Positions 55,101 to 64,000 of a DNA stretch of 64,000 nt are shown in pieces. The stretch lies in NCBI GenBank assembly GCA_027448945.1, contig DAIDMQ010000033.1:24005-88004 (forward strand), given 5' to 3'. Below the pieces are notes generated by a model. It did not search any database and was not told where the DNA came from. It saw nothing but the letters and a program-made list of their open reading frames with translations. Numbering within the stretch: the stretch's first letter is position 1; the number at the start of each line of letters is the position of its first letter. Both the position numbers and the translations under genes were made by a program. This DNA comes from Gallionellaceae bacterium (GTDB lineage: Bacteria > Pseudomonadota > Gammaproteobacteria > Burkholderiales > Gallionellaceae).

Positions 55101-55941
55101 CCGCATTCATCGCCACGTTACCGCCTATGCAAGAGGCATCCGCAGAAGTCGGATCGACCGCGAACACCAGTTTGTTGCGTTCAGCGGCTTCCATCACCCG
55201 GCGTGTCACCACGCCCGCACCGCAATGGATAGTGGCGTAAGGCTCACTCAACCCCGGCAGCACGAGGTGTTCGACTGCCGAAATGGCTTCCAGCTTCTCG
55301 GTATTGATAACTACGGAACGTTTATCCAGCGGCACGGCGCCGCCTGTATAACCCGTACCGCCACCGCGCGGGATAATGGTGAGTTTTAATTCGATACACG
55401 CGCGCACCAGTGCGGCGATCTCTTCTTCGGTGTCCGGATTTAGCACCACGAATGGATATTCGACGCGCCAGTCAGTCGCATCGGTCACGTGGGAAACGCG
55501 CGCCAGTCCGTCGAACTGAATGTTGTCCTTGCGGGTGATGGGGCTAAGCGCTTTAAGAGTGCGTTTACGCAAAGCGATGGTCTGCTCAAATTCAGCCTCG
55601 AATTGATCGACCGCCAAACGCGCCAGCTCCAGCAAACGCGCCACGACCTCGTTGGACTGACGACGTTCCTCGATGGCGCGCAAGCGATGGCGCAGCGCTC
55701 CGACCAAAGCATTGCGGCGCTTGCGATTACCCAGCAGATCGTCCTGCAGATACGGGTTGCGCGACACGACCCAGATATCTCCCAACACCTCATACAACAT
55801 CTGCGCCGAGCGGCCCGTTCGACGCTCCTCACGCAAGGTATTAATGATCTGCCACGCCTCTTCACCCAAGATACGCAATACGATCTCGCGGTCAGAAAAC
55901 GAAGTGTAGTTGTAGGGGATTTCGCGCAAACGTGCCGTCAT
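52105..55941 (-). CDS. DUF3683/FAD-linked oxidase/Fe-S fusion (GlcD/GlcF type)
   Basis: Giant oxidoreductase of 1278 residues. Order: DUF3683 (about 1-150); PCMH-type FAD-binding domain with [15 protein letters not shown] (about 190-204); FAD-oxidase C-terminal domain with [10 protein letters not shown] and SGEHGIGI (about 690-740); two [4Fe-4S] motifs [11 protein letters not shown] and [11 protein letters not shown] (about 811-884); then two CCG domains ([19 protein letters not shown]). It fuses what glcD and glcF encode separately, as known for a betaproteobacterial family. Likely a membrane-linked 2-hydroxyacid dehydrogenase; the substrate is unproven. Confidence 0.9.
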   Translation of the reverse strand: MTARLREIPYNYTSFSDREIVLRILGEEAWQIINTLREERRTGRSAQMLYEVLGDIWVVSRNPYLQDDLLGNRKRRNALVGALRHRLRAIEERRQSNEVVARLLELARLAVDQFEAEFEQTIALRKRTLKALSPITRKDNIQFDGLARVSHVTDATDWRVEYPFVVLNPDTEEEIAALVRACIELKLTIIPRGGGTGYTGGAVPLDKRSVVINTEKLEAISAVEHLVLPGLSEPYATIHCGAGVVTRRVMEAAERNKLVFAVDPTSADASCIGGNVAMNAGGKKAVLWGTALDNLVSWRMVTPEGLWMEVERMDHNLGKIHDVASATFRITRYQLDGKTPQGEPERLTIAGSAFRKAGLGKDVTDKFLSGLPGIQKEGCDGIITSARFILHKEHAHTRTVCLEFFGQVHEAVPAIVEITSMFDKRNANATIALLAGLEHLDERYLKAVGYATKSKRGTRPKMVLVADVVSDDADAAAAAASEIVRLANLRSGEGFIAVSAEARKKFWLDRARTAAIAKHTNAFKINEDVVIPLPRMGDYCDGVERINIELSLHNKLKFIAALEEFFVGELPLYYQDDKQLGDAELLGTRQQDAQKLLAEVRGRWEWLRDNLDSPSAGYAVRDADGTQASNSDATVFKALQDHSLRASWKRELREPLRHMFNGSTYQPVLDACAAIHQRVLKSRVFVALHMHAGDGNVHTNIPVNSDDYAMLQQANGAVDRIMQLAKDLGGVISGEHGIGITKFDFLEPHEIAAFTDYKLKVDPEGRFNKGKLLTGGNLERAYTPSFNLMELESLILEKSELGNISDSIKDCLRCGKCKPVCATHVPRANLLYSPRNKILGTSLLIEAFLYEEQTRRGISIQHFDEFNDVADHCTVCHKCLNPCPVNIDFGEVSMAMRDFLRKQGKKKFNPVSAISMAFLNASDPLTIKLMRKVTIEWSYKLQRTVHKVAKKMGLLNAQLKHPPATVGRAPLKAQVIHFINKPMPGNLPKKTSRALLDIEDNDVVPIIRNPRVSSEDSEAVFYFPGCGSERLFGQVGLATQAMLYETGATTVLPPGYLCCGYPQNASGLKDKASQITTDNRVLFHRVANTLNYLDIKTVIVSCGTCMDQLQKYQFEKIFPGCRLLDIHEYLLEKNVKLAGVEGTRYMYHEPCHTPMKTYKSMDVVQTLMNSEVKLNERCCGESGTFGVATPEIATQVRFRKEHEMKTGAAALRADGFSGEIKILTSCPACQQGLSRYNDDAGTTTDYIVVEMAKHLLGENWLPDYVAKANNGGIERVLL

Positions 55942-56096
55942 GTCGAGTGGGTTCTATACTCAGGTTTAGCAAGGGCGGCATTCTACAGCAATGACCGCCC
56001 AAGCTCGACCCCGTCGTGAACAGGGTCGTGTGTCACCTTGCCGCATCCCAAGCCTAGGCGTTACGATGCACGCACACTACACAGCCCGGACTCAAC

Positions 56097-57047
56097 ATGC
56101 TAAACGCTTTTACCCTCACACAGGGTCGCCTCGCACAGATCACCTCGCATCAAACGGATGGCAAGACGCCAATCTGGGTGGATGCCATCGCCCCCACTGA
56201 AGAGGAACGCGCATGGGTGCTGGACCGATATGACGTACATCTGCCGCAACCCGAGCATTTGCGGGACATCGAGGCCAGCGCACGCTTTTATGAAGTCGAT
56301 GCACAATTGCATGTGCGCTCCGACTTTCTTTCCGACACCAGCGCCGAATCGCACAGCGTGATCGTGGCTTTTGTGCTATCGAATAATGTCCTATTCAGTG
56401 TGCACGATGAAGATCTACCTGTATTCGTGCGCTTCAGGCAACGCGCCAAGCATCAACCCGACCTGCTGGATGACGCTATGGATGTACTGCTCGATCTTTA
56501 TGGCTCGGGCGTGGAGTTTTCAGCAGATGCACTAGAGGATGTCTATGCGGACTTGGGTGCAACCAGCATCAAGGTGTTAGAAAACCAACTCAACGACCGC
56601 GATGCTGCAAAACTGCTCGCCCAGATCGCACACGACGAACACCTTAACGGTCGCATACGCCGCAATCTGATGGACACGCGCCGCGCCATTTCCTTTCTGA
56701 TGCGCAGCAAAAGACTCGTCCCTTCACAAATGGAAGAAGCCCGCCAGACTATGTTGGACATCGATTCGCTGGACGGCCACACGGCTTTTATCTTCGACAA
56801 GATCAACTTTTTGATGAACGCCACAGTCGGCTTCATCAACATCAACCAGAACAAAATCGTGCGCATGTTCTCGGTGGCCTCGGTCGCCTTACTGCCGCCC
56901 ACCCTGATCGCTTCTATCTACGGCATGAATTTCAAACATATGCCCGAATTGGATTGGGCCGATGGCTATCCGCTTGCACTGGGCCTGATGCTCGCCTCGA
57001 TTGCAATCCCCTTCTGGATGTTCTATCGCAAAGGTTGGCTGAAATAG
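56097..57047 (+). CDS. corA: Magnesium/cobalt transporter CorA
   Basis: Pentameric channel of 316 residues: a large cytoplasmic N-terminal domain, then two helices at the C-terminus. The invariant YGMN motif is present in SIYGMNFKHMPEL, followed by the second helix and a positively charged tail. The ATG at 56097 is taken as start. It is divergent from the large oxidase, with 155 bases between. Confidence 0.93.
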   Translation: MLNAFTLTQGRLAQITSHQTDGKTPIWVDAIAPTEEERAWVLDRYDVHLPQPEHLRDIEASARFYEVDAQLHVRSDFLSDTSAESHSVIVAFVLSNNVLFSVHDEDLPVFVRFRQRAKHQPDLLDDAMDVLLDLYGSGVEFSADALEDVYADLGATSIKVLENQLNDRDAAKLLAQIAHDEHLNGRIRRNLMDTRRAISFLMRSKRLVPSQMEEARQTMLDIDSLDGHTAFIFDKINFLMNATVGFININQNKIVRMFSVASVALLPPTLIASIYGMNFKHMPELDWADGYPLALGLMLASIAIPFWMFYRKGWLK

Positions 57048-57102
57048 CTGTGCCATCAGCCACGCGGTAGAATGCGCGACCTGTTCCCTCTATGACTCTG
57101 CG

Positions 57103-58125
57103 ATGAAATTCCGTTTACTCATCTGCTCGCTGCTGACCAGCCTGTATGGCATTGCGCAAGCTGACAACAACCTACCCTGTGCGCTCCAATACCCACAAGA
57201 TGATGCCGCTCGACTCACCTGCTATGACCAGTATGCGATCGCGCCAAGTAATGCGCAGATAGCTGCGGCTCGCAAGGTCGATTTGGCGCACCGCTCTTAT
57301 CTGACTCGGGCTTGGAATCTGGACGACCAGAACGATACGGATGACAGCAAACTGGGGCGCTTGCAGCCCTATAGACAGAACTATCTAATCGCCCGATATA
57401 CCGATAGTCGCAATAATCAACCCTATACGCCATCGCCGGGCCATACACCGGCAGCACCCTATCTTTACCAACAGGGCGAAGCAAAATTTTTGATTAGTGT
57501 GAAAGCAGACATTGGCACACAACGTGACATCGATATGTTCGGCTTTAAGACGTTGCGCTTCTGGGCCGCGTACACTCAACAATCCAACTGGCAAGTCTTC
57601 AATACACGCAACTCCTCACCGTTTCGCGAAACCAACTACGAACCCGAGTTGATTGCCACCTTTGGTACGAGTAAGGACGATGGATTGAAACTCGTTAATC
57701 TGGGCCTAGAGCATCAATCCAATGGTCGCTCTCTGCCAGATTCACGCAGTTGGAATCGCGTCTATCTACTGAGCGGCTGGGAATGGAACAACGTCACCTC
57801 ACTGATGGCGCGGGGCTGGTGGCGTGTGCCCGAAAGTGCCGTCAAAGATGATAACCCCGACATCTCCAATTACATCGGACGTGCCGACCTAGTATTGCGT
57901 TGGGAACCCGAAAGCAAATCGCAAGCAATCGCTCTGCTACTGCGTGACAACCTAACCCTCAAACAAAACCGTCACTACGTGCAACTAGACTGGGCGACAC
58001 CTATAAATGCGGGTGACTCTTCACGTGTGCATCTACAACTCAGCTCGGGCTATGGCGAAAGTCTCATCGACTACAATCACGCCCAAACCACCATAGGCGT
58101 GGGCTTTTCATTTAGGGAATGGTGA
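57103..58125 (+). CDS. pldA: Outer-membrane phospholipase A
   Basis: OMPLA-type phospholipase A1 of 340 residues. A signal peptide (LLICSLLTSLYGIAQA) precedes an N-terminal extension and a 12-strand-type barrel. The catalytic histidine and serine lie in GLEHQSNGRS, matching the His-Ser dyad of the family, and the protein ends in FSFREW with a terminal aromatic residue. A calcium-dependent dimer is expected from the family. The haemoglobin gene begins two codons after its stop, with the reading frames nearly touching. Confidence 0.9.
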   Translation: MKFRLLICSLLTSLYGIAQADNNLPCALQYPQDDAARLTCYDQYAIAPSNAQIAAARKVDLAHRSYLTRAWNLDDQNDTDDSKLGRLQPYRQNYLIARYTDSRNNQPYTPSPGHTPAAPYLYQQGEAKFLISVKADIGTQRDIDMFGFKTLRFWAAYTQQSNWQVFNTRNSSPFRETNYEPELIATFGTSKDDGLKLVNLGLEHQSNGRSLPDSRSWNRVYLLSGWEWNNVTSLMARGWWRVPESAVKDDNPDISNYIGRADLVLRWEPESKSQAIALLLRDNLTLKQNRHYVQLDWATPINAGDSSRVHLQLSSGYGESLIDYNHAQTTIGVGFSFREW

Positions 58126-58127
58126 AC

Positions 58128-58517
58128 ATGACGACAGAACAAACACACTACGAACGCATCGGTGGCGCGGAAAGAGTACGCGCGCTAGTGGTACGTTTCT
58201 ATCAAATCATGGATGAGTTGCCCGAGACCTATGGCATACGCAAAATGCACGCCCCGCATCTGCAAAGTGCCGAAGACAAATTATTCAAATTCCTTTCCGG
58301 CTGGATGGGCGGCCCGCAATTATTCGTCAATGAATACGGCCACCCCAGACTGCGTGCCCGTCACCTCCCATTCACCATCGGCAACTCAGAGCGTGACCAA
58401 TGGTTGTTGTGCATGAACAAAGCACTGATGGAAGTTGTAGATGATTTGGCGTTGCGAAATGAGCTGTCGGAAGCATTCGCCAAGGTGGCGGATCATATGC
58501 GGAATACCGAGGGGTAG
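58128..58517 (+). CDS. Group II truncated haemoglobin
   Basis: Haem protein of 129 residues, TrHb2/TrHbO type. Family landmarks are YERIGGAERVRALV, FLSGWMGGPQLFVNEYGHP and the proximal histidine in LRARHLPFTIG. ATG at 58128 is preferred over 58119 because GGTG lies just upstream and the family begins here. It lies immediately after pldA on the same strand. Roles in oxygen or NO handling are known for relatives; the exact job here is inferred. Confidence 0.9.
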   Translation: MTTEQTHYERIGGAERVRALVVRFYQIMDELPETYGIRKMHAPHLQSAEDKLFKFLSGWMGGPQLFVNEYGHPRLRARHLPFTIGNSERDQWLLCMNKALMEVVDDLALRNELSEAFAKVADHMRNTEG

Positions 58518-58599
58518 TTGTCTCGCTACGCGAGGCTATATCTAATCGCCGTATTCCCGCCTTTGCGGAATAACGCTCGCCCCCGCGTAACGCAAATTT

Positions 58600-59328
58600 C
58601 TATGCCACCAACAATCTGTTTATCACCGCTCCCGCCAACATAAATCCAAAAATTGGAGGCATATAGCTAATCGTGCCATTCACCGAACGTGGGCGACCGC
58701 GATCGACAGGCTGCGGCGGCAAGGGTGGTCGCGGATTCTCATCCGTATAGACGGTCAACACGCCGGATTTAATCCCGGCATCGCGCAGATGCTTGCGCAT
58801 CTCTCTTGCCAACGGACATACGCTAGTCTCGCTAATGTCGGCTACGCGGATTCTGGATGGGTCGAGTTTGTTGCCCGCCCCCATACTGGATGCGACTTGC
58901 ATACCCGCTTTCACGCTATGGCTTACCAATGCAACTTTGCAATTCATTGAGTCGATGCAGTCGATGACAAAATCGCAATCACTCGGCACGAGTTCGTGGA
59001 CATTTTCCGGCCCCAAAAATGTGCGTATCAGCGTAACAACACAGTCTGGATTGATATCCGCGACGCGGGCGCGCATCAGCTCGGCTTTGGATTGCCCCAC
59101 GGTGGATAGTAATGCGGGGAGTTGGCGGTTGATATTGCTGACGGCAACGACATCGTGATCCATCAAGGTCAGGCGTCCTATGCCCGCACGGGCGAGTGCT
59201 TCGGTGCAATACGAGCCTACGCCGCCCAAGCCTGCGATGAATACATGTTTGCCGCGTAACTGCTCTACACCTTCATCGCCTAGCAGTATCTGGGTACGTT
59301 CAAATTGCGGTGGAATCTTGTTCTTCAT
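58600..59328 (-). CDS. tcdA: tRNA threonylcarbamoyladenosine dehydratase
   Basis: ThiF/E1-like enzyme (CsdL/TcdA) of 242 residues that cyclises the t6A base at tRNA position 37. The nucleotide-binding GLGGVGSYCTEALARAGIG, the LMDHDVVAVSNINRQ region and a downstream CPLAREM cysteine are seen. It is co-directional with tatD, 29 bases away. Confidence 0.92.
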   Translation of the reverse strand: MKNKIPPQFERTQILLGDEGVEQLRGKHVFIAGLGGVGSYCTEALARAGIGRLTLMDHDVVAVSNINRQLPALLSTVGQSKAELMRARVADINPDCVVTLIRTFLGPENVHELVPSDCDFVIDCIDSMNCKVALVSHSVKAGMQVASSMGAGNKLDPSRIRVADISETSVCPLAREMRKHLRDAGIKSGVLTVYTDENPRPPLPPQPVDRGRPRSVNGTISYMPPIFGFMLAGAVINRLLVA

Positions 59329-59357
59329 GTCGTGCTCACTTTGGTTAGTGGGCGCGA

Positions 59358-60149
59358 TTATACGTGTGCAGCCGCTCTTGCCAAACGGGGCAATGCCGTT
59401 ATCGCATTCTCTGTCGTCACATCCATCACATCTTGCACAGACATACTGCGCAGTGTCGCCATCGTCTCGGCGATACGCGGCAAATATTGCGGTTCATTCG
59501 GCTGACCTCGCGCCAAAAACTCGGGCGGGATATCGGGTGCATCAGTTTCTAGCACGATACTTTCCAAAGGCAGGGTCGCGGCTAATTCACGTATACGTAA
59601 TGCGCGCGGGTAGGTCATCGCGCCACCAAAACCCAGTTTGAATCCCAGCTTGATGAACTCATCGGCTTGCTGGCGACTGCCATTAAAGGCATGGGCGATG
59701 CCGCCTCCCACTTTTGCACGGCGCAGATGTTTGAGTACAGCGTCTTGCGCACGACGCACATGCAACAACACTGGCAGATCGAATGCCTGGGCGAGTTTCA
59801 ATTGTTCTGAGAAATAGTATTCCTGAGCAGCTTCATCACGGTTCTCAACAAAGAAATCCAGACCGATTTCACCTACCGCGACTGGCTCATATTCACTTAG
59901 ATACTGCCGTAATTTTTGCAAATCTTGTATCTGACTTTGCGTCACATACATCGGGTGTATGCCATATGCAGCATGGCAGGTGGTGTACTGCTGCGTCAGT
60001 TCAAGTACGGCATCAAAATTAGATGCTGCGACTGCTGGAATAACGATGGTGTTTACTTGCACACTGCTGGCTGCTTGCACGACGTTGTCTTGTCCTCCGC
60101 CAAATTCCGCAGCATCCAGATGGCAATGTGTATCGATATATCCGCGCAC
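59358..60149 (-). CDS. TatD family hydrolase
   Basis: Metal-dependent hydrolase with a TIM-barrel fold, 263 residues. The metal-binding motif IDTHCHLD is at the N-terminus, AVGEIGLDFFV and the later HAFNGSRQQADEF and ETDAPDIPP carry the other ligands. TatD relatives act as 3'-5' exonucleases or quality-control deoxyribonucleases. The start is GTG at 60149, one base after the upstream gene stop, indicating coupling. A close paralogue such as YcfH is an alternative. Confidence 0.88.
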   Translation of the reverse strand: MRGYIDTHCHLDAAEFGGGQDNVVQAASSVQVNTIVIPAVAASNFDAVLELTQQYTTCHAAYGIHPMYVTQSQIQDLQKLRQYLSEYEPVAVGEIGLDFFVENRDEAAQEYYFSEQLKLAQAFDLPVLLHVRRAQDAVLKHLRRAKVGGGIAHAFNGSRQQADEFIKLGFKLGFGGAMTYPRALRIRELAATLPLESIVLETDAPDIPPEFLARGQPNEPQYLPRIAETMATLRSMSVQDVMDVTTENAITALPRLARAAAHV

Positions 60150-60150
60150 A

Positions 60151-61170
60151 CTATTTAGGAAGCGAGAACAGACCCATGGTGACGATCACCTTGCCCATCA
60201 CACCGCCTTGTTCTATCAATTTATGTGCTTGGGCGACCTCAATCAAGGGCATTTGACGTGAGACCATTACGCCCAGCTTGCCTGCCTCGACCAGCTTGGC
60301 ACCTGCTTCCAGTATCTTGCGCTGGCGTATGCGCTGGTCATGTAATTTCATTAACTGGGGTGTGAGCATCAGTTCATAACATAAGGTCAAGTTGCGCAAT
60401 CTCGCTTGCTGCACATCTGCTTCCGCGAGTGGCGTTCCGACGATGCTGACGATCTTTCCACCGACGCTGCAGGCATTCAGCGATTTAACGAAGGTGTTTC
60501 CGCCCACTGTATCGAAGACCACATCTACACCATGCTTGCCCGTCCATAACATTACTTCTTCGACAAAATCTTGCTTCTTGTAATTGATAACTTTTTCAGC
60601 CCCTAGCGATTGCACCAGTTTGGCTTTTTTTTCATCACTCACTGTAACCGCCACATGTGCGCCTATATTGCGTGCAAGCTGTATCGCGATATGGCCTACA
60701 CCACCTGCACCACCATGTATCAATATTGTCTGTCCTGCTTGGAGGCTCACTCTTTCAAACAGCGCCTCCCATGCTGTAATCAATACCAATGGCAGGGCGG
60801 CACTTTCCTGCATATTCAAATTGGCCGGCTTAAAGGCACAATATTCCTCATGTACAGTGGTGTATTCCGCATAACAACCCGGCTCCAAGCCTATGCCACC
60901 ATTGTTGAAGTAGACCTGATCGCCGACTTTGAAGCGGGTCACTTCTTGGCCGATTTCATCAACGACGCCGCAACCGTCGCAACCCAATATCGCCGGCAGA
61001 TGCTCAGGATAAAAAGCCGGCTTTTTGCGCAGCTTGGCATCCACGGGATTGATGCCCGCTGCCGCCAGCTTCACACGCATATGGAAGGATGACAGTACTT
61101 CGGGTATATCCAACTCACGCATATGAATCACATCTAATCCACCGGCGGCGGTTGTAAGCATGGTTTGCAT
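60151..61170 (-). CDS. Zinc-independent quinone oxidoreductase (MDR family)
   Basis: MDR reductase of 339 residues. GroES-like domain (KLAAAGINPVDAKLRKK, ILGCDGCGVVDEIG) and NADP(H)-binding Rossmann domain with IHGGAGGVGHIAIQLARNIGA. No structural zinc cysteines are seen. It is the first gene of the run with tatD and tcdA, and its stop is one base from the tatD start. Sequence and context differ from the MDR protein at 15759, so the two are separate family members. Confidence 0.88.
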   Translation of the reverse strand: MQTMLTTAAGGLDVIHMRELDIPEVLSSFHMRVKLAAAGINPVDAKLRKKPAFYPEHLPAILGCDGCGVVDEIGQEVTRFKVGDQVYFNNGGIGLEPGCYAEYTTVHEEYCAFKPANLNMQESAALPLVLITAWEALFERVSLQAGQTILIHGGAGGVGHIAIQLARNIGAHVAVTVSDEKKAKLVQSLGAEKVINYKKQDFVEEVMLWTGKHGVDVVFDTVGGNTFVKSLNACSVGGKIVSIVGTPLAEADVQQARLRNLTLCYELMLTPQLMKLHDQRIRQRKILEAGAKLVEAGKLGVMVSRQMPLIEVAQAHKLIEQGGVMGKVIVTMGLFSLPK

Positions 61171-61251
61171 CGTGCAACTCCTTCATTAATTTGGTCTTGA
61201 GCCTATGTTAAACTGCGCGCCTTAATTTTGCACAATCTTGGCGGTCTAGTT

Positions 61252-62337
61252 ATGTCTGGCAATACTCTGGGTACTTTGTTTACGGTAACGTCTTTTGGCG
61301 AGTCGCATGGCGCGGCGATCGGTTGCGTCGTTGATGGCTGCCCTCCCGGTCTCGCCTTATGCGAGGCCGACATCCAGCACGAATTAGACAGACGCAAACC
61401 TGGCACTTCACGTCACGTCACCCAGCGCCGTGAATCTGACACAGTAGAGATACTGTCTGGCATCTTTGAAGGCAAAACAACGGGTACACCTATTGCCCTG
61501 CTGATACGCAACGAAGACCAGCGCAGCAAGGACTACGGCAATATCGCCGAGACCTTCCGTCCTGGGCACGCCGATTACACCTACACACAGAAATATGGCT
61601 TCCGAGACCATAGGGGTGGCGGTCGCTCATCTGCTCGCGAAACAGCCGTCCGCGTTGCCGCAGGCGCTATCGCAAAGAAGTGGTTACACGAAAGATATGG
61701 TGTAACCATACGTGGCTATATGGCACAACTTGGTGAAGTCAACATCCCTTTCAAGAGCTGGGAAGGTGTCAATGACAATCCATTCTTCGTTGCTGACAGT
61801 GGCTTTGTAGATCGACTTGAATCCTATATGGATGCCTTGCGCAAGTCCGGCGACTCTATCGGAGCCAAGTTGACTGTGGTTGCCGAGAATGTCCCTGTAG
61901 GTTGGGGCGAACCTGTATACGACAGACTGGATGCAGAGATCGCTTATGCATTGATGGGCATCAATGCAGCCAAAGGTGTTGAGATTGGGGATGGCTTTGG
62001 CTGTGTCACACAGCATGGCAGCGAACATGGCGACGAGATGACGCCCAATGGATTCCTCAGCAATCATGCTGGCGGCATTTTGGGTGGAATCTCTACCGGT
62101 CAGAACATCGTCGCGCATGTGGCCATCAAACCGACTTCCAGCATACGTATCCCGCGTCACTCCATAGATCGCACTGGTGCACCCATCATGGTAGAGACAC
62201 ATGGCCGTCATGACCCTTGCGTTGGTATACGCGCCACACCTATCGCCGAAGCGATGTTAGCCTTGGTGTTGATTGATCACGCGCTGCGCCATAGGGCCCA
62301 AAATGCAGACGTTTTATGCAGCACACCTAGGATATAG
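61252..62337 (+). CDS. aroC: Chorismate synthase
   Basis: Last enzyme of the shikimate pathway; reduced-FMN-dependent elimination from EPSP to chorismate. The 361-residue protein shows [30 protein letters not shown] sequence ([18 protein letters not shown]) and [17 protein letters not shown]. The start is ATG at 61252; an in-frame upstream ATG at 61228 gives an atypical extension. It is divergent from the quinone reductase. Confidence 0.97.
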   Translation: MSGNTLGTLFTVTSFGESHGAAIGCVVDGCPPGLALCEADIQHELDRRKPGTSRHVTQRRESDTVEILSGIFEGKTTGTPIALLIRNEDQRSKDYGNIAETFRPGHADYTYTQKYGFRDHRGGGRSSARETAVRVAAGAIAKKWLHERYGVTIRGYMAQLGEVNIPFKSWEGVNDNPFFVADSGFVDRLESYMDALRKSGDSIGAKLTVVAENVPVGWGEPVYDRLDAEIAYALMGINAAKGVEIGDGFGCVTQHGSEHGDEMTPNGFLSNHAGGILGGISTGQNIVAHVAIKPTSSIRIPRHSIDRTGAPIMVETHGRHDPCVGIRATPIAEAMLALVLIDHALRHRAQNADVLCSTPRI

Positions 62338-62342
62338 TTAAG

Positions 62343-62900
62343 ATGAACAACAAATTGATTTGGCGTTTTGCCATCTCCCTTGCTGCGCTCTTCTTAGGTG
62401 CTTGCGCGACGTTACTGCCTAATGAATATTTAATAAATCAGGCTCGCTTGGAAACAAAGATGCTAGACACCTTTCCCATGCATCAAGATTTGGGGAATGG
62501 CATGTTCAGTGCGACACTCGAACCTCCTAAAGTTAACTTTTTGGTAAATGAGGACAAGATAGAGCTTGTTGGCAGATTTTCGGCCTCTACTATCTACGTC
62601 AAATCGCTGGTTGGCAGCTTCACGCTAAATGCGGGTCTACGCTACGACTCTCAACAAAGAGCGCTTTTTTTACGCGATCCGCGCTTAACGCAACTTGAAG
62701 TAGATAGCGATACAAACTATACGGAATTGGTAAAACCTGCCTTTGATGTACTCTTTGCGCAATATGCCAAAGACAATGCACTGTATCGATTCAAGCCTGA
62801 TGAGCTACGCTTGCTAGGGAGCGAGATTGACATCACCGCGATAAACATCGTGAGTAAAGGCATAAAACTCAAGCTCGCACCCAAACAGACTACACATTGA
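62343..62900 (+). CDS. DUF1439 family lipoprotein (YceB-like)
   Basis: Predicted lipoprotein of 185 residues with the lipobox FLGAC at about residues 17-21. The remainder matches the DUF1439 pattern of the YceB-type envelope lipoproteins (LLPNEYLINQARLETKM, PKVNFLVNEDKIELVGRF). It starts five bases after aroC, so is probably cotranscribed. Its stop is eight bases from the convergent trhO stop. The function is not known. Confidence 0.85.
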   Translation: MNNKLIWRFAISLAALFLGACATLLPNEYLINQARLETKMLDTFPMHQDLGNGMFSATLEPPKVNFLVNEDKIELVGRFSASTIYVKSLVGSFTLNAGLRYDSQQRALFLRDPRLTQLEVDSDTNYTELVKPAFDVLFAQYAKDNALYRFKPDELRLLGSEIDITAINIVSKGIKLKLAPKQTTH

Positions 62901-62908
62901 GTACTGCG

Positions 62909-63826
62909 TTAGCTTTTCATCGTACCTATATGTGTCAGACCTTTGCGCTGTGCCAATTCCACTTGCTTCTGGCGCTCACGCGCAGCCGCTATCTTTTCAG
63001 AGCTGAGCTGGTCGTGGCAATTAGGGCAGGAAACACCCTTCTCGTATTTTTCACTCGCCATTTCATTCCGATTGATCGGTCTTGAGCAGCCAAAACATAA
63101 TGCATAATGACCTGGCTGCAAGCCTTGACCCACTGCGACACGTTGATCGAATACAAAGCACTCACCCTGCCACAGACTTTCCTCTTCTGGCACCAACTCC
63201 AAGTACTTCAAGATACCGCCCTGCAGGTGATACACCTCAGGGAATCCTTGCTCCAACATATATGCCGAAGCCTTTTCACAGCGTATACCGCCAGTACAAA
63301 ACATAGCTACGCGCGGTTGTCTATCCGGCGCGAAGTTATTTTTTACGTATTCAGGAAACTCCCGAAAGGTAGTGATGTGCGGATTGATCGCCCCCTGAAA
63401 TGTACCAACATCAACTTCATAATCATTGCGCGTATCAACTAGCACGACATCCGGATCCGTGATCAGTACATTCCACTGTTCCGGCTGTACATAGCTCCCG
63501 ACCAACGAAGTGGGATCAACACCCGCCACGCCCATGGTCACGATTTCTTTCTTAAGCTTCACCTTCATGCGGTGGAAAGGCTGTGCCTCGGCAAATGATT
63601 CTTTATGCGTCAGATCGGCAAGGCGTGTATCGCTGCGCAGATACGCCAGTATCGCGTCTATGTTCGCGCGTGTTCCTGCAATCGTGCCATTGATGCCCTC
63701 ATTGGCGAGTAGCAATGTTCCCGATATCCCCAACGCTTCGCATCGCGCCTGTAGCGGCGCACGCAACGAAACGTAATCATCTAGATTGACGAATTTATAG
63801 AGTGCCGCGACAATGAATTTATCCAT
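62909..63826 (-). CDS. trhO: tRNA uridine(34) hydroxylase (rhodanese-like)
   Basis: Rhodanese-domain enzyme of 305 residues that makes 5-hydroxyuridine at the tRNA wobble base. An N-terminal ACP-like domain is followed by the rhodanese domain with the active cysteine in [14 protein letters not shown]-terminal extension has two CxxC motifs (CFGC, CPNC), probably zinc-binding. The start is ATG at 63826. It is just downstream of the rRNA operon terminator. Confidence 0.92.
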   Translation of the reverse strand: MDKFIVAALYKFVNLDDYVSLRAPLQARCEALGISGTLLLANEGINGTIAGTRANIDAILAYLRSDTRLADLTHKESFAEAQPFHRMKVKLKKEIVTMGVAGVDPTSLVGSYVQPEQWNVLITDPDVVLVDTRNDYEVDVGTFQGAINPHITTFREFPEYVKNNFAPDRQPRVAMFCTGGIRCEKASAYMLEQGFPEVYHLQGGILKYLELVPEEESLWQGECFVFDQRVAVGQGLQPGHYALCFGCSRPINRNEMASEKYEKGVSCPNCHDQLSSEKIAAARERQKQVELAQRKGLTHIGTMKS

Positions 63827-63870
63827 GGTGTGAGCCTTTTCTGATTACGCGTATTTTACGCCCTGCATAA

Positions 63871-63910
63871 AAGTAAAAAGCCCCGACATAATTGTCGGGG
63901 CTTTTTACTT
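63871..63910. terminator. rRNA operon terminator
   Basis: An 18-base-pair inverted repeat, AAGTAAAAAGCCCCGACA and its complement, closes a TAAT loop with T tracts on both strands. On the minus strand it immediately follows the 5S rRNA 3' end, so it ends the rRNA operon and separates it from trhO. Confidence 0.93.
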
Positions 63911-63919
63911 TGTAAGGAG

Positions 63920-64000
63920 TCTGACGATGACCTACTTTCGCATGGAAGAACCACACTATCATTGGCGCTGAGTCGTTTCACTGTCCTGTTCGGGATGGGA
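63920..64000 (-). rRNA. rrf: 5S rRNA (partial, 3' part)
   Basis: The reverse complement reads TCCCATCCCGAACAGGAC, AGTGAAACGACTCAGCGCC and GAAAGTAGGTCATCGTCAG, the typical betaproteobacterial 5S 3' two-thirds. It runs off the right edge; about 81 of some 115 bases are visible. The 23S and 16S genes should lie farther right on the minus strand. Confidence 0.95.

Overview
The window is a continuous piece of a betaproteobacterial chromosome. The best guess is the Nitrosomonadales, close to the Gallionellaceae or Sideroxydans; this is inferred from gene content and protein style, not from a search. Supporting signs are a cbb3-type oxidase, a small class I cytochrome c, the argH/algZ/algR arrangement, hemA-prfA-prmC, zapA next to 6S RNA, a DUF3683 respiratory fusion protein and a betaproteobacterial type of 5S rRNA. 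Gene density is high. No CRISPR array, prophage or intact insertion sequence is visible. Most of the window is core chromosome, with two short patches that look acquired.

Layout. 1-1214: start of ccoN (minus), with a perfect palindrome upstream. 1512-3313: LytTR response regulator and LytS-type kinase (AlgR/AlgZ-like), divergent from argH (3392-4786). 4829-9736 (minus): terminator, grxD, prmC, prfA, hemA and metK, so translation termination, haem precursor and SAM synthesis lie together. 9806-13165: two LpxL-like acyltransferases and ubiD. 13232-13804: YfaZ-like porin. 13811-17155: a module of HxlR regulator, SDR and MDR oxidoreductase between long noncoding flanks. 17156-19893: bioA-dacB. 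20091-21980: nitronate-monooxygenase-like enzyme and a secreted cysteine-rich protein. 22078-24325: groESL with a sigma-32-like promoter, a CIRCE operator and terminators. 24407-26351: cytochrome c and a sodium/alanine symporter.

26363-31090 (minus): lipoprotein hydrolase, DUF4105 protein, DUF3015 protein, TSUP permease and EVE protein. 31099-31837 (minus): 6S RNA with its terminator, zapA and a ZapB-like coiled-coil protein. 31953-35578: a cobalamin riboswitch ahead of a B12 module (BtuB-like receptor, BtuM-like inner-membrane transporter, CobO adenosyltransferase). Then come msbA, a 2-Cys peroxiredoxin and a chemoreceptor. 40234-43294: an overlapping three-gene operon, CHASE2 membrane sensor / secreted SH3 protein / secreted M48 metalloprotease. 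43342-44993: an AT-rich two-gene patch bounded by imperfect inverted sequences. 45139-48037: leucine-rich-repeat protein kinase divergent from a sodium/solute symporter. 48041-50116: Pho box, phoB, phoR. 50101-55941 (minus): an uncharacterised 528-residue protein, a HIT protein and a 1278-residue DUF3683/GlcD/GlcF-type fusion. 56097-62900: CorA, phospholipase A1, truncated haemoglobin, tcdA, tatD, quinone oxidoreductase, aroC and a DUF1439 lipoprotein. 62909-64000: trhO, a strong terminator and the 3' part of a 5S rRNA, so an rRNA operon enters from the right on the minus strand.

The parts most worth attention are the CHASE2/SH3/M48 operon, the B12 capture and activation unit with its riboswitch platform, the double heat-shock control of groESL, the HxlR gene frameshifted in an A6 tract next to a direct-repeat operator, paired palindromes ahead of the cytochrome c gene, and the AT-rich patch with inverted ends.
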